From: Spirosoma endophyticum
Lineage (GTDB): Bacteria > Bacteroidota > Bacteroidia > Cytophagales > Spirosomataceae
Reading direction: 5' to 3'
DNA length: 64,000 bases
NCBI RefSeq assembly: GCF_900112365.1
Contig: NZ_FOLQ01000004.1
Location: forward strand, 310,001 to 374,000
Positions 42,448-51,709 of the stretch are shown in pieces (positions within the stretch are counted from its first letter, which is position 1; the number at the start of each line of letters is the position of its first letter). The notes beneath the pieces are model-generated. The model made no database searches and had not been told where the DNA came from. It saw only the letters and a list, made by a program, of their open reading frames with translations. Made by a program: the position numbers and the translations under genes.

Positions 42448-44997
42448 TCACCAGAACGCCACCAGATCACCCGTCACGTTTTCCACTACGTAGTGCTTAC
42501 CGAATTTCGTATCGCCGGGCTTGAACGCGGTCTGGCCTTTTTTCCAGGGATAACTCGTGTTTGAGTAGACGTGCAGATCCGCATCGGTGATGGAATCATC
42601 AGGATAAATGCGAACCGTTGCGTTCTTCAACCCTGTCAGACGCAGGCACCGGTTCATGTGTTTCACGCCCGACGTCATTTCCTGACATGATACGATGCCA
42701 TCGGCCTGATCGACAAAAATCCGGCTTTCACGATGCCAGGCTTTTGGCATGTTGTAAACCGAATGTCCATCGGCTAATTCGGTTTCATAGCCCGTCAGAA
42801 TGGGGGCGCCCTGCGGCAACTTGAACCGATGCGTGATGGTTGTATTGGGACAATAACCCGAGAAGAAAAAGCCGTTGCTGCCTCTGGAAATGGTCAATAC
42901 CGGGTTCTTCACCGACGGATTCCGCTTGTCAATTCGGTAGTCCAGCCCAAACTGATTCAATACGTAGCGCATAAGCAGCGGCCCCGTGAAAAGTTGCTCA
43001 GGGTCGTCGGGAGCCAGGAGTTTTCCGCCCGTAAACCTGCTCGAATTGGTGCCACGCACGTAGGCCACCTTACCCCCTTTCCATTCCGGTTTTTCACGTA
43101 CCCACACTACGTCGCGTTCGTTGTTGGCCTGGCTCATTTTTGCCAGCACTTTAGTACCAACGTCGGCTTTGTTCTTCACCAACGTAGCGATGCCCCCACC
43201 CGAAAACAGCGCGCTGTGGACAATCTTATTGGGTTGTTTTTTCGTCAGTTCGTCAAGCGTGATGCTCGAATTTACCTGAAACTCGCCGTCAAGCGCTGTT
43301 GTATTCTGGAGATTCAACAGGTTCAGGAAAGCGGGGCCAGCGTGATCGGCGGGGCCATAAATGAGCAACTTACCGCCATTCTGCACGAAATCAATCAGCG
43401 TTTTTTCGAGCGACGAATTGGCTTCCGGCACAATAGAAACCAAGATCGATTCATTGAAAAAAGCCGGTTTAGTCGCCAAGATTTTCTGAAGTGAGCCCGT
43501 TGACGTAATCGTGTTCAACGGAAAACCGTTGTTAATTGCCTGACGGATAAGCCAGTCGCCATAGTAAATTTCTGGCAGGCGCTCGGGTTGCTTGTAGGCC
43601 CAGCTATGGTACTCATCGAAGGGATACACCCAAACCAACGGCCCCGGTGCAGTAGGTGAATCGTATCGGGCTTTCAGAATATGGGGTGTCACCTCATCTG
43701 GAACCTGCGCGGGCATCTCGCCGTAGGAATTATCAGCCGTCAGAAAATTCAGGTGCGTCGGCAACCGAATTTCCCCCTTCGCGTTGATACGTGCCACCGA
43801 CATTGGCAGGTAAATATCATGCGGCTCCTGACCATAGCGATCCAGCCACGGACTATTGACCCACCAGGGATCATGGGTGTAATAACGAAACAGATAGCGT
43901 TCGTCGGGTAGCTCGGCCATCCGCGACATATAGCCCACCATTTCCAGACCAAAATCACCATCCAGAGCCGCCCAGGGCGAATTGGGCGGGGGTAGCATGT
44001 TGTATTTCCCGTTGTAAATCTGCTTCAAATCGACGCCATCACGCGCTAAATCGGCCCCTGTTGACAGATTGGTGCCACGTGTCTGGATCTGAAAGCCAGG
44101 ACATTCCTTGCGAAACAGATTCCAGAAACCAGCAATCAGCGCTTTGGTATTCGCCAGTTTTTCGGGCGCAAACGCCTTGCCATTAAAAATAGCGCCAGTC
44201 GACGACCAACCTTCAACGCCAAAGCCAAAGCCGTTACTAAGCCAAATGAAATCGTAGCCCAAATCGGTCAGAAAATGCTGACTCTGCCGCCCCAGGAACG
44301 TACCAAATGGCGTGTTGGCCGGAATACCTTTCGGAAATCCGGCATAGGCGTCCGTGTCGGCGTTTAGCGTCGAATAACAACTGACCATTGTCTTGTGGCC
44401 CATCGCATTGCCGCCGAGAATTTCCGGGTGCTTTTTGTACTTAAACTCCGATTTCGCAAACTCCGGTCCCGGATCGAACGTAGCGCCAATCATAATAGGT
44501 TTACCGGTGATACGCTTGCCCGTTTCTTTCAGCGTCTGGATGATGAATTTCAAATCGCCATACGTGAACGCTGGCGGGTTTTCCATGTACAGATACGCCC
44601 GCTCGTGAAGCGATAACTCTTTCGGACCAGAACCGACTTCGTGCTCCGTATTGGGATTACCAATGTAGCGTGCCCATTCCAGCGGTTGATTCAGTTTGCC
44701 TTTGTAGTCCAGAATTTCCGACCCATCCGACGTCCAGAGCATCACCGAAACCGTGTCAGTATGACGTAGCAAAGACGACCATTGCGTGAATAATTCGGTC
44801 GCCACCTGTTGAATATACGCCTTATCGTTTTTCTTGAACGGCTTCAGCGACGCTTCCAACGTGATGTTGTTAAACGGCTTACCCCGTAGCGTCGAGTTGT
44901 CCAGATTTGGCGTATCAGTAATGGAGAGTTCTGAATATGTAAAGCCAAAAATGGCCAGACACACTACACAGAGCAAGGTTATTAGTTGGGTACGCAT
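42448..44997 (-). CDS. 849-residue secreted protein, candidate glycoside hydrolase of unknown family
   Basis: The N-terminal signal peptide is followed by a TIM-barrel-like region (about residues 40-460: NITLEASLKPFKKNDKAYI, TVSVMLWTSDGSEILDY, DFIWLSNGFGFGVEGWSS and GDFGLEMVGYMSRMAELPDE). Next is a GATase-like segment (about 500-680: NESILVSIVPEANSSLEKTL, FVQNGGKLLIYGP) of the kind seen as the GH42 trimerisation domain. A C-terminal beta domain ends in DVRIYPDD-like and NVTGDLVAFW sequence. I do not recognise a named family. Candidate acids are Glu in GFGVEGW and GLEMVGY. Its place directly after SusD makes it the best candidate for the main backbone enzyme of the locus. Confidence 0.75.
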   Translation of the reverse strand: MRTQLITLLCVVCLAIFGFTYSELSITDTPNLDNSTLRGKPFNNITLEASLKPFKKNDKAYIQQVATELFTQWSSLLRHTDTVSVMLWTSDGSEILDYKGKLNQPLEWARYIGNPNTEHEVGSGPKELSLHERAYLYMENPPAFTYGDLKFIIQTLKETGKRITGKPIMIGATFDPGPEFAKSEFKYKKHPEILGGNAMGHKTMVSCYSTLNADTDAYAGFPKGIPANTPFGTFLGRQSQHFLTDLGYDFIWLSNGFGFGVEGWSSTGAIFNGKAFAPEKLANTKALIAGFWNLFRKECPGFQIQTRGTNLSTGADLARDGVDLKQIYNGKYNMLPPPNSPWAALDGDFGLEMVGYMSRMAELPDERYLFRYYTHDPWWVNSPWLDRYGQEPHDIYLPMSVARINAKGEIRLPTHLNFLTADNSYGEMPAQVPDEVTPHILKARYDSPTAPGPLVWVYPFDEYHSWAYKQPERLPEIYYGDWLIRQAINNGFPLNTITSTGSLQKILATKPAFFNESILVSIVPEANSSLEKTLIDFVQNGGKLLIYGPADHAGPAFLNLLNLQNTTALDGEFQVNSSITLDELTKKQPNKIVHSALFSGGGIATLVKNKADVGTKVLAKMSQANNERDVVWVREKPEWKGGKVAYVRGTNSSRFTGGKLLAPDDPEQLFTGPLLMRYVLNQFGLDYRIDKRNPSVKNPVLTISRGSNGFFFSGYCPNTTITHRFKLPQGAPILTGYETELADGHSVYNMPKAWHRESRIFVDQADGIVSCQEMTSGVKHMNRCLRLTGLKNATVRIYPDDSITDADLHVYSNTSYPWKKGQTAFKPGDTKFGKHYVVENVTGDLVAFW

Positions 44998-45031
44998 GGG
45001 TTGAAAAAGTTAGGATCATCGGCATTTTACA

Positions 45032-45190
45032 CCACGGCAGCGGCCGACCACCCCAACCCCTCCCCTAAAAACTAGGTGAGACGGTCAGCCGCTGCCGGGC
45101 TAAAAAAACGGGCGAGACTACTCCTTTCCCCTTAATTCGAGCCGGGCGGCCGGTGCGGGGAGGGGTTGGGGTGGTCGGCCGCTGCCGTGG
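45032..45190. repeat. Perfect 34-bp-arm GC-rich palindrome after susD
   Basis: Arms 45032-45065 (CCACGGCAGCGGCCGACCAC...) and 45157-45190 are perfect complements around a 91-nt loop. The loop holds CTAAAAACTAGG and ACGGGCGAGACT, which also occur in the palindrome at 46696-46799. It begins 3 bp after the susD stop on the minus strand. Confidence 0.85.
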
Positions 45191-45192
45191 GG

Positions 45193-46647
45193 TCAATACC
45201 CATTATTCTGCTTCAGTTTTGGGTTCAGGTCAATCTCGGCTTGCGGGATCGGGAATAATAGCTCAAAATCCTGCACCGAAAAGTTAAGTTTCTGACTGGC
45301 GTAGTGAGCGTTCAGGACCGTTTGCGCACGTCCGGTTCGGATCAGATCGAACCAACGATGTCCCTCATACAAAAACTCCACCCGTCGTTCACGTTCGAGC
45401 GCCAGTCGTAAATCAGCCTGAGCAAGACCCGCCAAGGCGGGTAATTTGGCCCGCTGACGTACCTGATTGATGTAAGGCAACGCATCAGCGGCTTTACCCT
45501 GTTCGTTCAAGACTTCTGCATACATCAGCAGTAAGTCGGCATACCGAAGAATCGTAAATGAAATACTCCCATCACCGGGGTCAACGGCCTTAAAATCAAC
45601 GAATTTCAACCCGTAGCGGCTATATGATTTCTTGCCACCAATCAACAACACCGAATCATTGACGGATACCGCTTTACGCGCATCGCCGGTTTCGTAGGCT
45701 TTGGTTAGATCCAGCGTCGGCACGATACGGCCCGCTCCCTGCGAATTTCCCGGAAAGATTGCCATGCTCGTAATGGCGGGCGTGAACAGCGTCGAGTAAT
45801 TATTTCCCAACGTTTGGCCATTACCAGCCGTCTGGCCGGATAGATAGTCGACTTCCAGGATTGTCTCTGCCAGATTCGTATTGCCGTTGGTCGACAGCGT
45901 TTTGTAGTCGGCAACCAACGAATATTGTTTGGAGTCGATCACTTCTTTCAGTTTCGTTGCTGCCAGATCGTAGCTCTGCTGCGTCAAATAAACCTTGCCC
46001 AACAACGCTTTCACAGTCATCTGCGAAGCCCTCGTTTTATCAGCCACCAACGTAGCGGGTAATAGCGTTTCGGCGCTGGTCAAATCGGACAGAATCAGCT
46101 TGTAGACATCTTCTTTGGGTCTCAATGTTAAATCGGCGGCTGCGACCTGGGCCGGGCTGCTGAACGTTTCGTTCGTAATGGGTACGTTACCAAACAGACG
46201 CACCATGTAGAAATAGCTGAACGCCCGCAGAAACTGCGCTTCGCCTTTGATCCTGTTTTTGGTGGTCTGATCGAAGTTAACCGCGTCAATCCGGTTTAAA
46301 ATGTTGGTACTCTGCGAGATCGTATACAAGCAGGAATTCCAGACCGCCCGGGCAAACGCGTTTGTCGCCGTCACACCGTTCTGGTCCATCTGCATCTCAT
46401 CCGCCGATGGCGATGACCACTGAATCTCGGTATTGTCGGTCGTTAGTTCGCTCATGTACAGAATATTGCTACTGCTGTACAAGCCCCGAAATGTACTGTA
46501 CACGCCAACCAGCGCCGTTTCAAAATCATTTTGATTCTGATAGAAGCCCTGATCACTAATTTGATATTCCGGCTTCAGATTCAGGAAATCCTTGCAGGAA
46601 TATAAGGTGGCCGTCAGAAATAGTATGGCCAGTATTCGCTTTTTCAT
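45193..46647 (-). CDS. SusD/RagB family outer-membrane lipoprotein
   Basis: SusD is the surface glycan-binding lid of a SusCD importer. The start MKKRILAILFLTATLYSC puts the lipid-modified Cys at residue 18, followed by KDFLNLKPE. The 484-residue protein has the TPR-rich SusD fold with LRAFSYFYMVRLFGNVPI, ALLGKVYLTQQSYDLAATKL, and the C-terminal block GDGSISFTILRYADLLLMYAEVLNEQG, RQRAKLPAL and ERRVEFLYEGHRWFDLIRTGRA. An upstream ATG eight codons earlier would spoil the lipoprotein signal and is rejected. SusC is encoded upstream, across a 178-bp gap with a palindrome. Confidence 0.95.
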   Translation of the reverse strand: MKKRILAILFLTATLYSCKDFLNLKPEYQISDQGFYQNQNDFETALVGVYSTFRGLYSSSNILYMSELTTDNTEIQWSSPSADEMQMDQNGVTATNAFARAVWNSCLYTISQSTNILNRIDAVNFDQTTKNRIKGEAQFLRAFSYFYMVRLFGNVPITNETFSSPAQVAAADLTLRPKEDVYKLILSDLTSAETLLPATLVADKTRASQMTVKALLGKVYLTQQSYDLAATKLKEVIDSKQYSLVADYKTLSTNGNTNLAETILEVDYLSGQTAGNGQTLGNNYSTLFTPAITSMAIFPGNSQGAGRIVPTLDLTKAYETGDARKAVSVNDSVLLIGGKKSYSRYGLKFVDFKAVDPGDGSISFTILRYADLLLMYAEVLNEQGKAADALPYINQVRQRAKLPALAGLAQADLRLALERERRVEFLYEGHRWFDLIRTGRAQTVLNAHYASQKLNFSVQDFELLFPIPQAEIDLNPKLKQNNGY

Positions 46648-46695
46648 AGCAGTAAAAGGGTTGTTAATCAATATATTGATTAAATTTATGATAAG

Positions 46696-46799
46696 CTACC
46701 CCACCCCCTTCCCCTCCCCTAAAAACTAGGGGAGGGACTAAAAACGGGCGAGATTGCTCCCCTCCCCTGGTTTTCAGGGGAGGGAAGGGGGTGGGGTAG
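46696..46799. repeat. GC-rich palindrome between susC and susD
   Basis: Arms 46696-46720 (CTACCCCACCCCCTTCCCCT...) and 46776-46799 pair with one bulged base. Two inner hairpins are also possible: CCCCTAAAAACTAGGGG and CCCTCCCCTG/CAGGGGAGGG. The elements CTAAAAACTAGG and ACGGGCGAGA are shared with 45032-45190. It ends 27 bp after the susC stop. Confidence 0.85.
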
Positions 46800-46825
46800 A
46801 TACCGAAATACGAGTTCATATCAAC

Positions 46826-49800
46826 TTAAAAAGTCACGCGCAGGCCGACAGTATAGGTTCGTGGGTTTGGATACGAGAAAAAATCAACGCCACTCTTAGC
46901 AAGATTATCGCCACCGGTGCTGCCTTCCGGATCGTAGCCCGGATATTTCGTGAACGTGTACAGATTCGTGACGTCGGCATAGACCGAAAGTGCCTGAAGT
47001 TTCAGTTTGCTAATCATTGGCATTGGAAAGGTGTACGACAGATTCACATCCCGAATGCGGGTGAATGAACCATCAAAAAGGTACTTGGTGGTTCCGGCAC
47101 TAAACCCAAACGCGTAGTCGTTACGTATCGCACGGCTGTACAATCCGGCTCCCGGACTTTCCGGCGACCGCCACCGATCGGCCATTGCTGCCAACTGATT
47201 TTGCACCCCGGCACCATTTAGATTCACCTCGCCCCCCTGGAAATAAACCTGATTGCCATACGTACCATTTACGCTGATGCTCAAGGCAAAATTTCTGTAA
47301 CTGAATCGGTTGCCCAGCCCCCAGGTGAACTTCGGCCAGGGATTTCCAACAATGGTTCTATCGGACGTATTGATCGTGCCATTGCCATCAGCATCCTGAT
47401 ATTTATAGTCGCCAGGTTGCACTCTCGGGTTCTGAATCGGACTTTTGCTGATCTCCTCCTGCGTCTGGAAAACACCCAGAATATTGAGCAACCGGAAGCT
47501 GGAAATCGGGTAGCCAACCTGCGCCACCTGGTAATCGGACGTAACGATCCGGGCCGCTTCTGAATTGAGCGCCGTCACTTTATTTCGGTTCCAGCTAATG
47601 TTAAAATCGGTATTCCACTGAAACGGTCCTTTGCCAATGTTTTGCGAATTCACTGACAGCTCAAGTCCCTTATTTTCAACCTCACCGATGTTCTGAACAG
47701 AGTTGTTAAAGCCTGAAGCCGACGGCAGCGTTACGTTCAGCAGCAGGTTCTTTTTAAATGTCTGGTAGGCATCGACCGTAAACGACAAGCGGTTCTGAAA
47801 CAGAGACAAGTCCATACCCACGTTGGTTTGCAGTGATTGTTCCCAGGTCAGTTGATCGTTGGCCAGACTGTTCGGTACCACACCCGACACAATCTGCCCG
47901 TTCGCTACGGTACGCGCCACGCCCAGCAATCCCTGCGTCGCGTAGTTTGGAATCTGATTATTTCCCGAAACGCCATAACTCGCCCTGATTTTCAGGTCGC
48001 TGATGAACGTAGCCGATTTCATAAACGGCTCATCTGATAGCCGATACGCTGCCGAAAGCGATGGGAACGTACCCCAGCGATTTTTCGCCCCAAAGCGCGA
48101 ACTACCATCCTGCCGAATGGTGGCGGTAAGGAGATATTTGCCAGCAAACGTATAATTCACCCGAGCCAGCCACGACATGATGGACCATTGGCTAATGTAA
48201 TTCGTACCCGTCGAAACGGTTCCAGCGGCCAGATAAGGCACGTAATCCGTCGAGAAACCCGTAGCGCCAGCCTGCAAAATCTCATCCGAATTTTTCTGGA
48301 TGGTGTAACCCACTAAGGCATCGACGTCGTGCTTGCCGCCAAACTTATGTCGGTAATTCAGCGTGTTCTCGTTCAGCCAGTTCAGGCTTTTCACTTCCGT
48401 TGAACCCGCCGTTGCCGCCCCTGTACGGCTGGTCGCGATCCCCACTTTCGACGATTTCCACAGCCGCGTTACGTTGTTGGAATAATTTACGCCGATGGAA
48501 GTTTTTAAGATGAGACCAGGTGCAAGTTCAAATTGTAAATAGTTGTTTGTAAATACGTTGGTGTTGTTACGTTTGTCCGAAAATTCAGAAGCAATAATCA
48601 GTGGATTTTCAACCGGAATTCCCGTTGGGCTGGAGAATTCAGAATAGGGCGTACCGTCAGGATTACGCACAGGAATAGTTGGATCACTGGCCAGCGCGGC
48701 CGAGATCAACCCCCGATATTGCAAGTGCCCCTCCGCGCGGGCGAAATCACCGTAAGAATGTGCGCCAGAAAACGAAGCACCGATTTTCAGGCGCGGGCTG
48801 AGGTGCGCGTCAATGTTGGTACGTAGCGTGAACTTATCAAAGTTAGACCCAATCAGGATGCCTTTCTGGTTAAAATAACCACCTGATACGTAGTAGCTTA
48901 CGTCTTTACTCGTACCACTGGCCGACAGTTGGTAGTTGTGAACCGCCCCTTTCCGGAAAATAACATCCTGCCAATCGGTGCCGTAGCCTTCGTCGGCAAA
49001 CTGTGATGGATTACGGAATTCGGGTTTCACCTGCGTGGCCGTGCTACGTACGCTGTTCGGGTCGGAGGCTTTACCACCTGCAAATACCCAGGCGTTGTCA
49101 CGGCCTTCGGCCACAAATTCAGCATATTGACGGGGCGTCAACAACTTCATTTTTCGGGCTAATTCCTGCATCCCCGTTGAGTGCTCGAACGTAATGGTCG
49201 GTTTGCCTAATTTGCCTCGTTTGGTTGTAATGATCACTACCCCGTTGGCTCCACGAGAGCCGTAGATAGCCGTTGCCGATGCGTCTTTCAATACCTGAAT
49301 CGACTCAATATCAGATGGATTGATTATGCTGAGCGGATTGATCCGGTTGGTCGAACTGCTGTTTACGATGCCACTTGCTGTGTATGAGTTCGCTCCAAAA
49401 CTACTCAGGTCGGACCCACCGCCCCCCGTGCCAATAGCATACCCATCCACTACGTATAAAGGCGAGTTTCCACCCGTAATCGAGCTGATTCCGCGAATAA
49501 TCACATTGACGTTTCCACCCGGCGCCCCCGATGTTTGGGTAATCTGAACACCTGCCACTTTGCCCTGCATCATCTGATCGACGCTCGTGGCCGACGGCAC
49601 CGGTACCAGATCTTTGCTGGTTAGATTGACGATGGAACCCGTTAAATCTTTCTTGCGCTGGGTACCGTAGCCAACCACCACTACGTCCTGCAATTGCTGC
49701 TGGTCGGTTTTGAGCGAAACATTAATCGTTGATCGAGTGCCAACAGAAATCTCCTGTGGCGAGTAGCCGATAAAACTGACTACAAGCGTTGCGTTAGCCG

Positions 49801-50026
49801 ATACATTGAGCTTGAAGGTTCCGTTCGCATCCGACGTAGTGCCGTTCTGGGTTCCCTTTTCGGTTACGGTTGCACCAACCAGAGCTTCGCCGTCTTCAGT
49901 AGCGGTGATTTTACCGCTCACCGACACTTTGTTCGCTTGGGCCGATGCAACCTGAACAGCGGCCAATACACTTAACATGCTGCAAATCACCAGGAGTCGC
50001 AGTCGATGAAATAAAAAATGGTTCAT
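46826..50026 (-). CDS. SusC/RagA family TonB-dependent outer-membrane transporter
   Basis: This 1066-residue protein has a signal peptide (ending VASAQ), a carboxypeptidase-regulatory-like domain (about residues 32-112: VSGKITATEDGEALVGATV, NVSLKT), the plug entry DVVVVGYGTQRKKDLTGSI, a plug with VPSATSVDQMMQGKVAGVQIT and a SusC signature VLKDASATAIYGSRGANGVVIITTK. A 22-stranded barrel follows and ends NPRTYTVGLRVTF. It imports oligosaccharides bound by SusD, powered by TonB. It lacks an N-terminal STN domain, so no direct anti-sigma signalling is expected. The isomerase gene is 37 bp upstream. Confidence 0.96.
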   Translation of the reverse strand: MNHFLFHRLRLLVICSMLSVLAAVQVASAQANKVSVSGKITATEDGEALVGATVTEKGTQNGTTSDANGTFKLNVSANATLVVSFIGYSPQEISVGTRSTINVSLKTDQQQLQDVVVVGYGTQRKKDLTGSIVNLTSKDLVPVPSATSVDQMMQGKVAGVQITQTSGAPGGNVNVIIRGISSITGGNSPLYVVDGYAIGTGGGGSDLSSFGANSYTASGIVNSSSTNRINPLSIINPSDIESIQVLKDASATAIYGSRGANGVVIITTKRGKLGKPTITFEHSTGMQELARKMKLLTPRQYAEFVAEGRDNAWVFAGGKASDPNSVRSTATQVKPEFRNPSQFADEGYGTDWQDVIFRKGAVHNYQLSASGTSKDVSYYVSGGYFNQKGILIGSNFDKFTLRTNIDAHLSPRLKIGASFSGAHSYGDFARAEGHLQYRGLISAALASDPTIPVRNPDGTPYSEFSSPTGIPVENPLIIASEFSDKRNNTNVFTNNYLQFELAPGLILKTSIGVNYSNNVTRLWKSSKVGIATSRTGAATAGSTEVKSLNWLNENTLNYRHKFGGKHDVDALVGYTIQKNSDEILQAGATGFSTDYVPYLAAGTVSTGTNYISQWSIMSWLARVNYTFAGKYLLTATIRQDGSSRFGAKNRWGTFPSLSAAYRLSDEPFMKSATFISDLKIRASYGVSGNNQIPNYATQGLLGVARTVANGQIVSGVVPNSLANDQLTWEQSLQTNVGMDLSLFQNRLSFTVDAYQTFKKNLLLNVTLPSASGFNNSVQNIGEVENKGLELSVNSQNIGKGPFQWNTDFNISWNRNKVTALNSEAARIVTSDYQVAQVGYPISSFRLLNILGVFQTQEEISKSPIQNPRVQPGDYKYQDADGNGTINTSDRTIVGNPWPKFTWGLGNRFSYRNFALSISVNGTYGNQVYFQGGEVNLNGAGVQNQLAAMADRWRSPESPGAGLYSRAIRNDYAFGFSAGTTKYLFDGSFTRIRDVNLSYTFPMPMISKLKLQALSVYADVTNLYTFTKYPGYDPEGSTGGDNLAKSGVDFFSYPNPRTYTVGLRVTF

Positions 50027-50062
50027 GGTTAACGGATTAAGGTTTAAGAGCTTATGGGATTT

Positions 50063-51556
50063 TTACCCTTGTATGATCACAGATTCAATCTTGAGGTAAT
50101 CGGCAATTTTCTGGATCGTTTCGGCGTGATGGCCAATGCCCAACGCGAAGTGATGCGTAGGTCCTTCGCTGATCCATCGTTTGAGAAACGTGCGAACATC
50201 GGGTTTGAAAAAGCCTCGCGTGTTGGTGTTGCCTGTCGGGGGAATAGGCCCTGCAATCGACTCACCCTCAGCGATGACGAATTTCATTTTGCCCTCGTAC
50301 GTCGAGCTAATGCTCAGCATCGTAATCGGACCTTCCTTGATTTTGAATTCGACACCCGCGCCAAAACCCGGTTTACCGTGGTACTTTTTCAGACTACGTA
50401 ACACCGGCTGCCCTTCGGCAATGGCGATATTGTGGGGGCCATCGTGACCCACCAGCACAAAATCTTCTTTGAAATCAACCGGGTGAAATTCGGCGAAGCT
50501 GCCGCCAATGCCCAGGCGTTCCATAATGAGCATCGCGATACAGGTTTTCAAATCCGATTCGCCACACATCGGGAAGCCCGCACCCTGAAGCAAGGAATTG
50601 CCGACGATCAGGTTCGACATCACTACCCGCGTGTCGCTGTTATCCGGGCCATCGTAGTAATAGGCTAGTCCATCGAGTTTTTTTAGCTTCACAAATTTTT
50701 CCAGCGCTACGGCAGCCTGAGCGGCAATGTGTAAATCGGAATCCCGCAGCTTTTCGGAGATCGGATCAGAAACGGGATCAGGCGTATCGAAAAAAGCCAG
50801 AATCCGCTCTTTTACTACGTCGATTTCTTCCTCCGTAGCCTGATGATATTGCGTAACAATTTCGTGGGCTTCGCACTGAACAATGTGCGCCCCGAAATGA
50901 GCCGTCAGCATGGTCGAGTCGGAGTGCATGTCGAGCATGGCCTCAATTGGATGCCCAATGTGCCCGATTTTAGCCGTTTTCAGGTCATGGAGAACAGCCG
51001 CAATTCGGCAATACGTTTCAATTTCTGCATCGGCAGCGGGGTCGTCATATAACGTACCAATGATCACCTGGGGTACCTTTTTTCCCATCCGAACGGCTAC
51101 ACCCGCAAACTCGGGCAAAGAACAGATGTCGTCATTGTATAATTGCAGATACGTTGACGCACGGCTGTAATCCATCGCCTTGTCGGGCTGGAGCGCTACC
51201 AGCACAATCGGCACATCGATGCTCTTGATGATGACACCGAACGTACTCGACGTAGCATAGGTCAGCATATCGCAGAAAATCAGGTCCAGATTGGCCGCAT
51301 TAAGTTTGGGCACCATCTCGTAGGCTTTCGTTACGTCGTCTACCAGACCGAAGTCGATGATTTCTACAGAATCGAGTGCTTCGATTTTTTCAATAAAAAT
51401 CGACTGTTTTTTCAGCATGTCGTCCAGCAAACCGTCGAACTGGCCCCAGTACTTGAAATAGCCTACGCCAAACACCCCGATTCGTGGACGTGTCTTTTTT
51501 CGTTTTACAATGCCAGCCTGCTGTATCGCTACGTCGTTTAGAGATTGGAGATCCAT
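50063..51556 (-). CDS. L-fucose/L-arabinose isomerase family protein
   Basis: A 497-residue cytoplasmic enzyme of the AraA/FucI superfamily, which interconverts aldoses and ketoses with a divalent metal. Candidate metal ligands and family blocks are CGESDLKTCIAMLIMERLG, DFVLVGHDGPHNIAIAEG and HHFALGIGHHAETIQ, and the N-terminal LIFCDMLTYATSSTF and CEAHEIVTQYH are also characteristic. The exact sugar is not set by sequence. It is encoded between the MFS transporter and SusC; its own palindromic operator lies at 51584-51603, 28 bp before the ATG. The MFS would import the sugar released in the periplasm and this enzyme would begin its catabolism. Confidence 0.82.
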   Translation of the reverse strand: MDLQSLNDVAIQQAGIVKRKKTRPRIGVFGVGYFKYWGQFDGLLDDMLKKQSIFIEKIEALDSVEIIDFGLVDDVTKAYEMVPKLNAANLDLIFCDMLTYATSSTFGVIIKSIDVPIVLVALQPDKAMDYSRASTYLQLYNDDICSLPEFAGVAVRMGKKVPQVIIGTLYDDPAADAEIETYCRIAAVLHDLKTAKIGHIGHPIEAMLDMHSDSTMLTAHFGAHIVQCEAHEIVTQYHQATEEEIDVVKERILAFFDTPDPVSDPISEKLRDSDLHIAAQAAVALEKFVKLKKLDGLAYYYDGPDNSDTRVVMSNLIVGNSLLQGAGFPMCGESDLKTCIAMLIMERLGIGGSFAEFHPVDFKEDFVLVGHDGPHNIAIAEGQPVLRSLKKYHGKPGFGAGVEFKIKEGPITMLSISSTYEGKMKFVIAEGESIAGPIPPTGNTNTRGFFKPDVRTFLKRWISEGPTHHFALGIGHHAETIQKIADYLKIESVIIQG

Positions 51557-51583
51557 ATGTTAAGGGTTTATGTCTTTCTAAAA

Positions 51584-51603
51584 CTAACTTAGTGCACTAA
51601 GTT
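51584..51603. promoter_or_regulatory. Perfect 20-bp operator-like palindrome before the isomerase gene
   Basis: TAACTTAGTGCACTAAGTTA is a perfect palindrome, 28 bp before the isomerase ATG. The same outer arms recur at 52974-52993. It likely binds a dimeric repressor, possibly the GntR protein at 39932-40732. No clear TAnnTTTG box is seen next to it (TAGTTTTA is the closest). Confidence 0.7.
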
Positions 51604-51687
51604 AAATTGAACGTGTTTTGTGAATGTGAAGAACAATTACTTGGTTTAGGAATTATAAACGGGGGCTAATTGACCGGTAGGTTTTGG

Positions 51688-51701
51688 CCCCCTTTAGGGG
51701 G
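51688..51701 (-). terminator. Short G/C hairpin after the MFS gene
   Basis: CCCCC-TTTA-GGGGG lies 8 bp past the MFS stop. Together with the adjacent GGTTGGGGG it resembles half of the C/G-rich palindromes found near susD. Confidence 0.5.
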
Positions 51702-51709
51702 TTGGGGGT

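Noticed and set aside
42829..43494. Plus-strand 221-codon frame opposite the 849-residue gene
   Set aside because: It mirrors the minus-strand codons, is rich in Arg and Gln and shows no family features.
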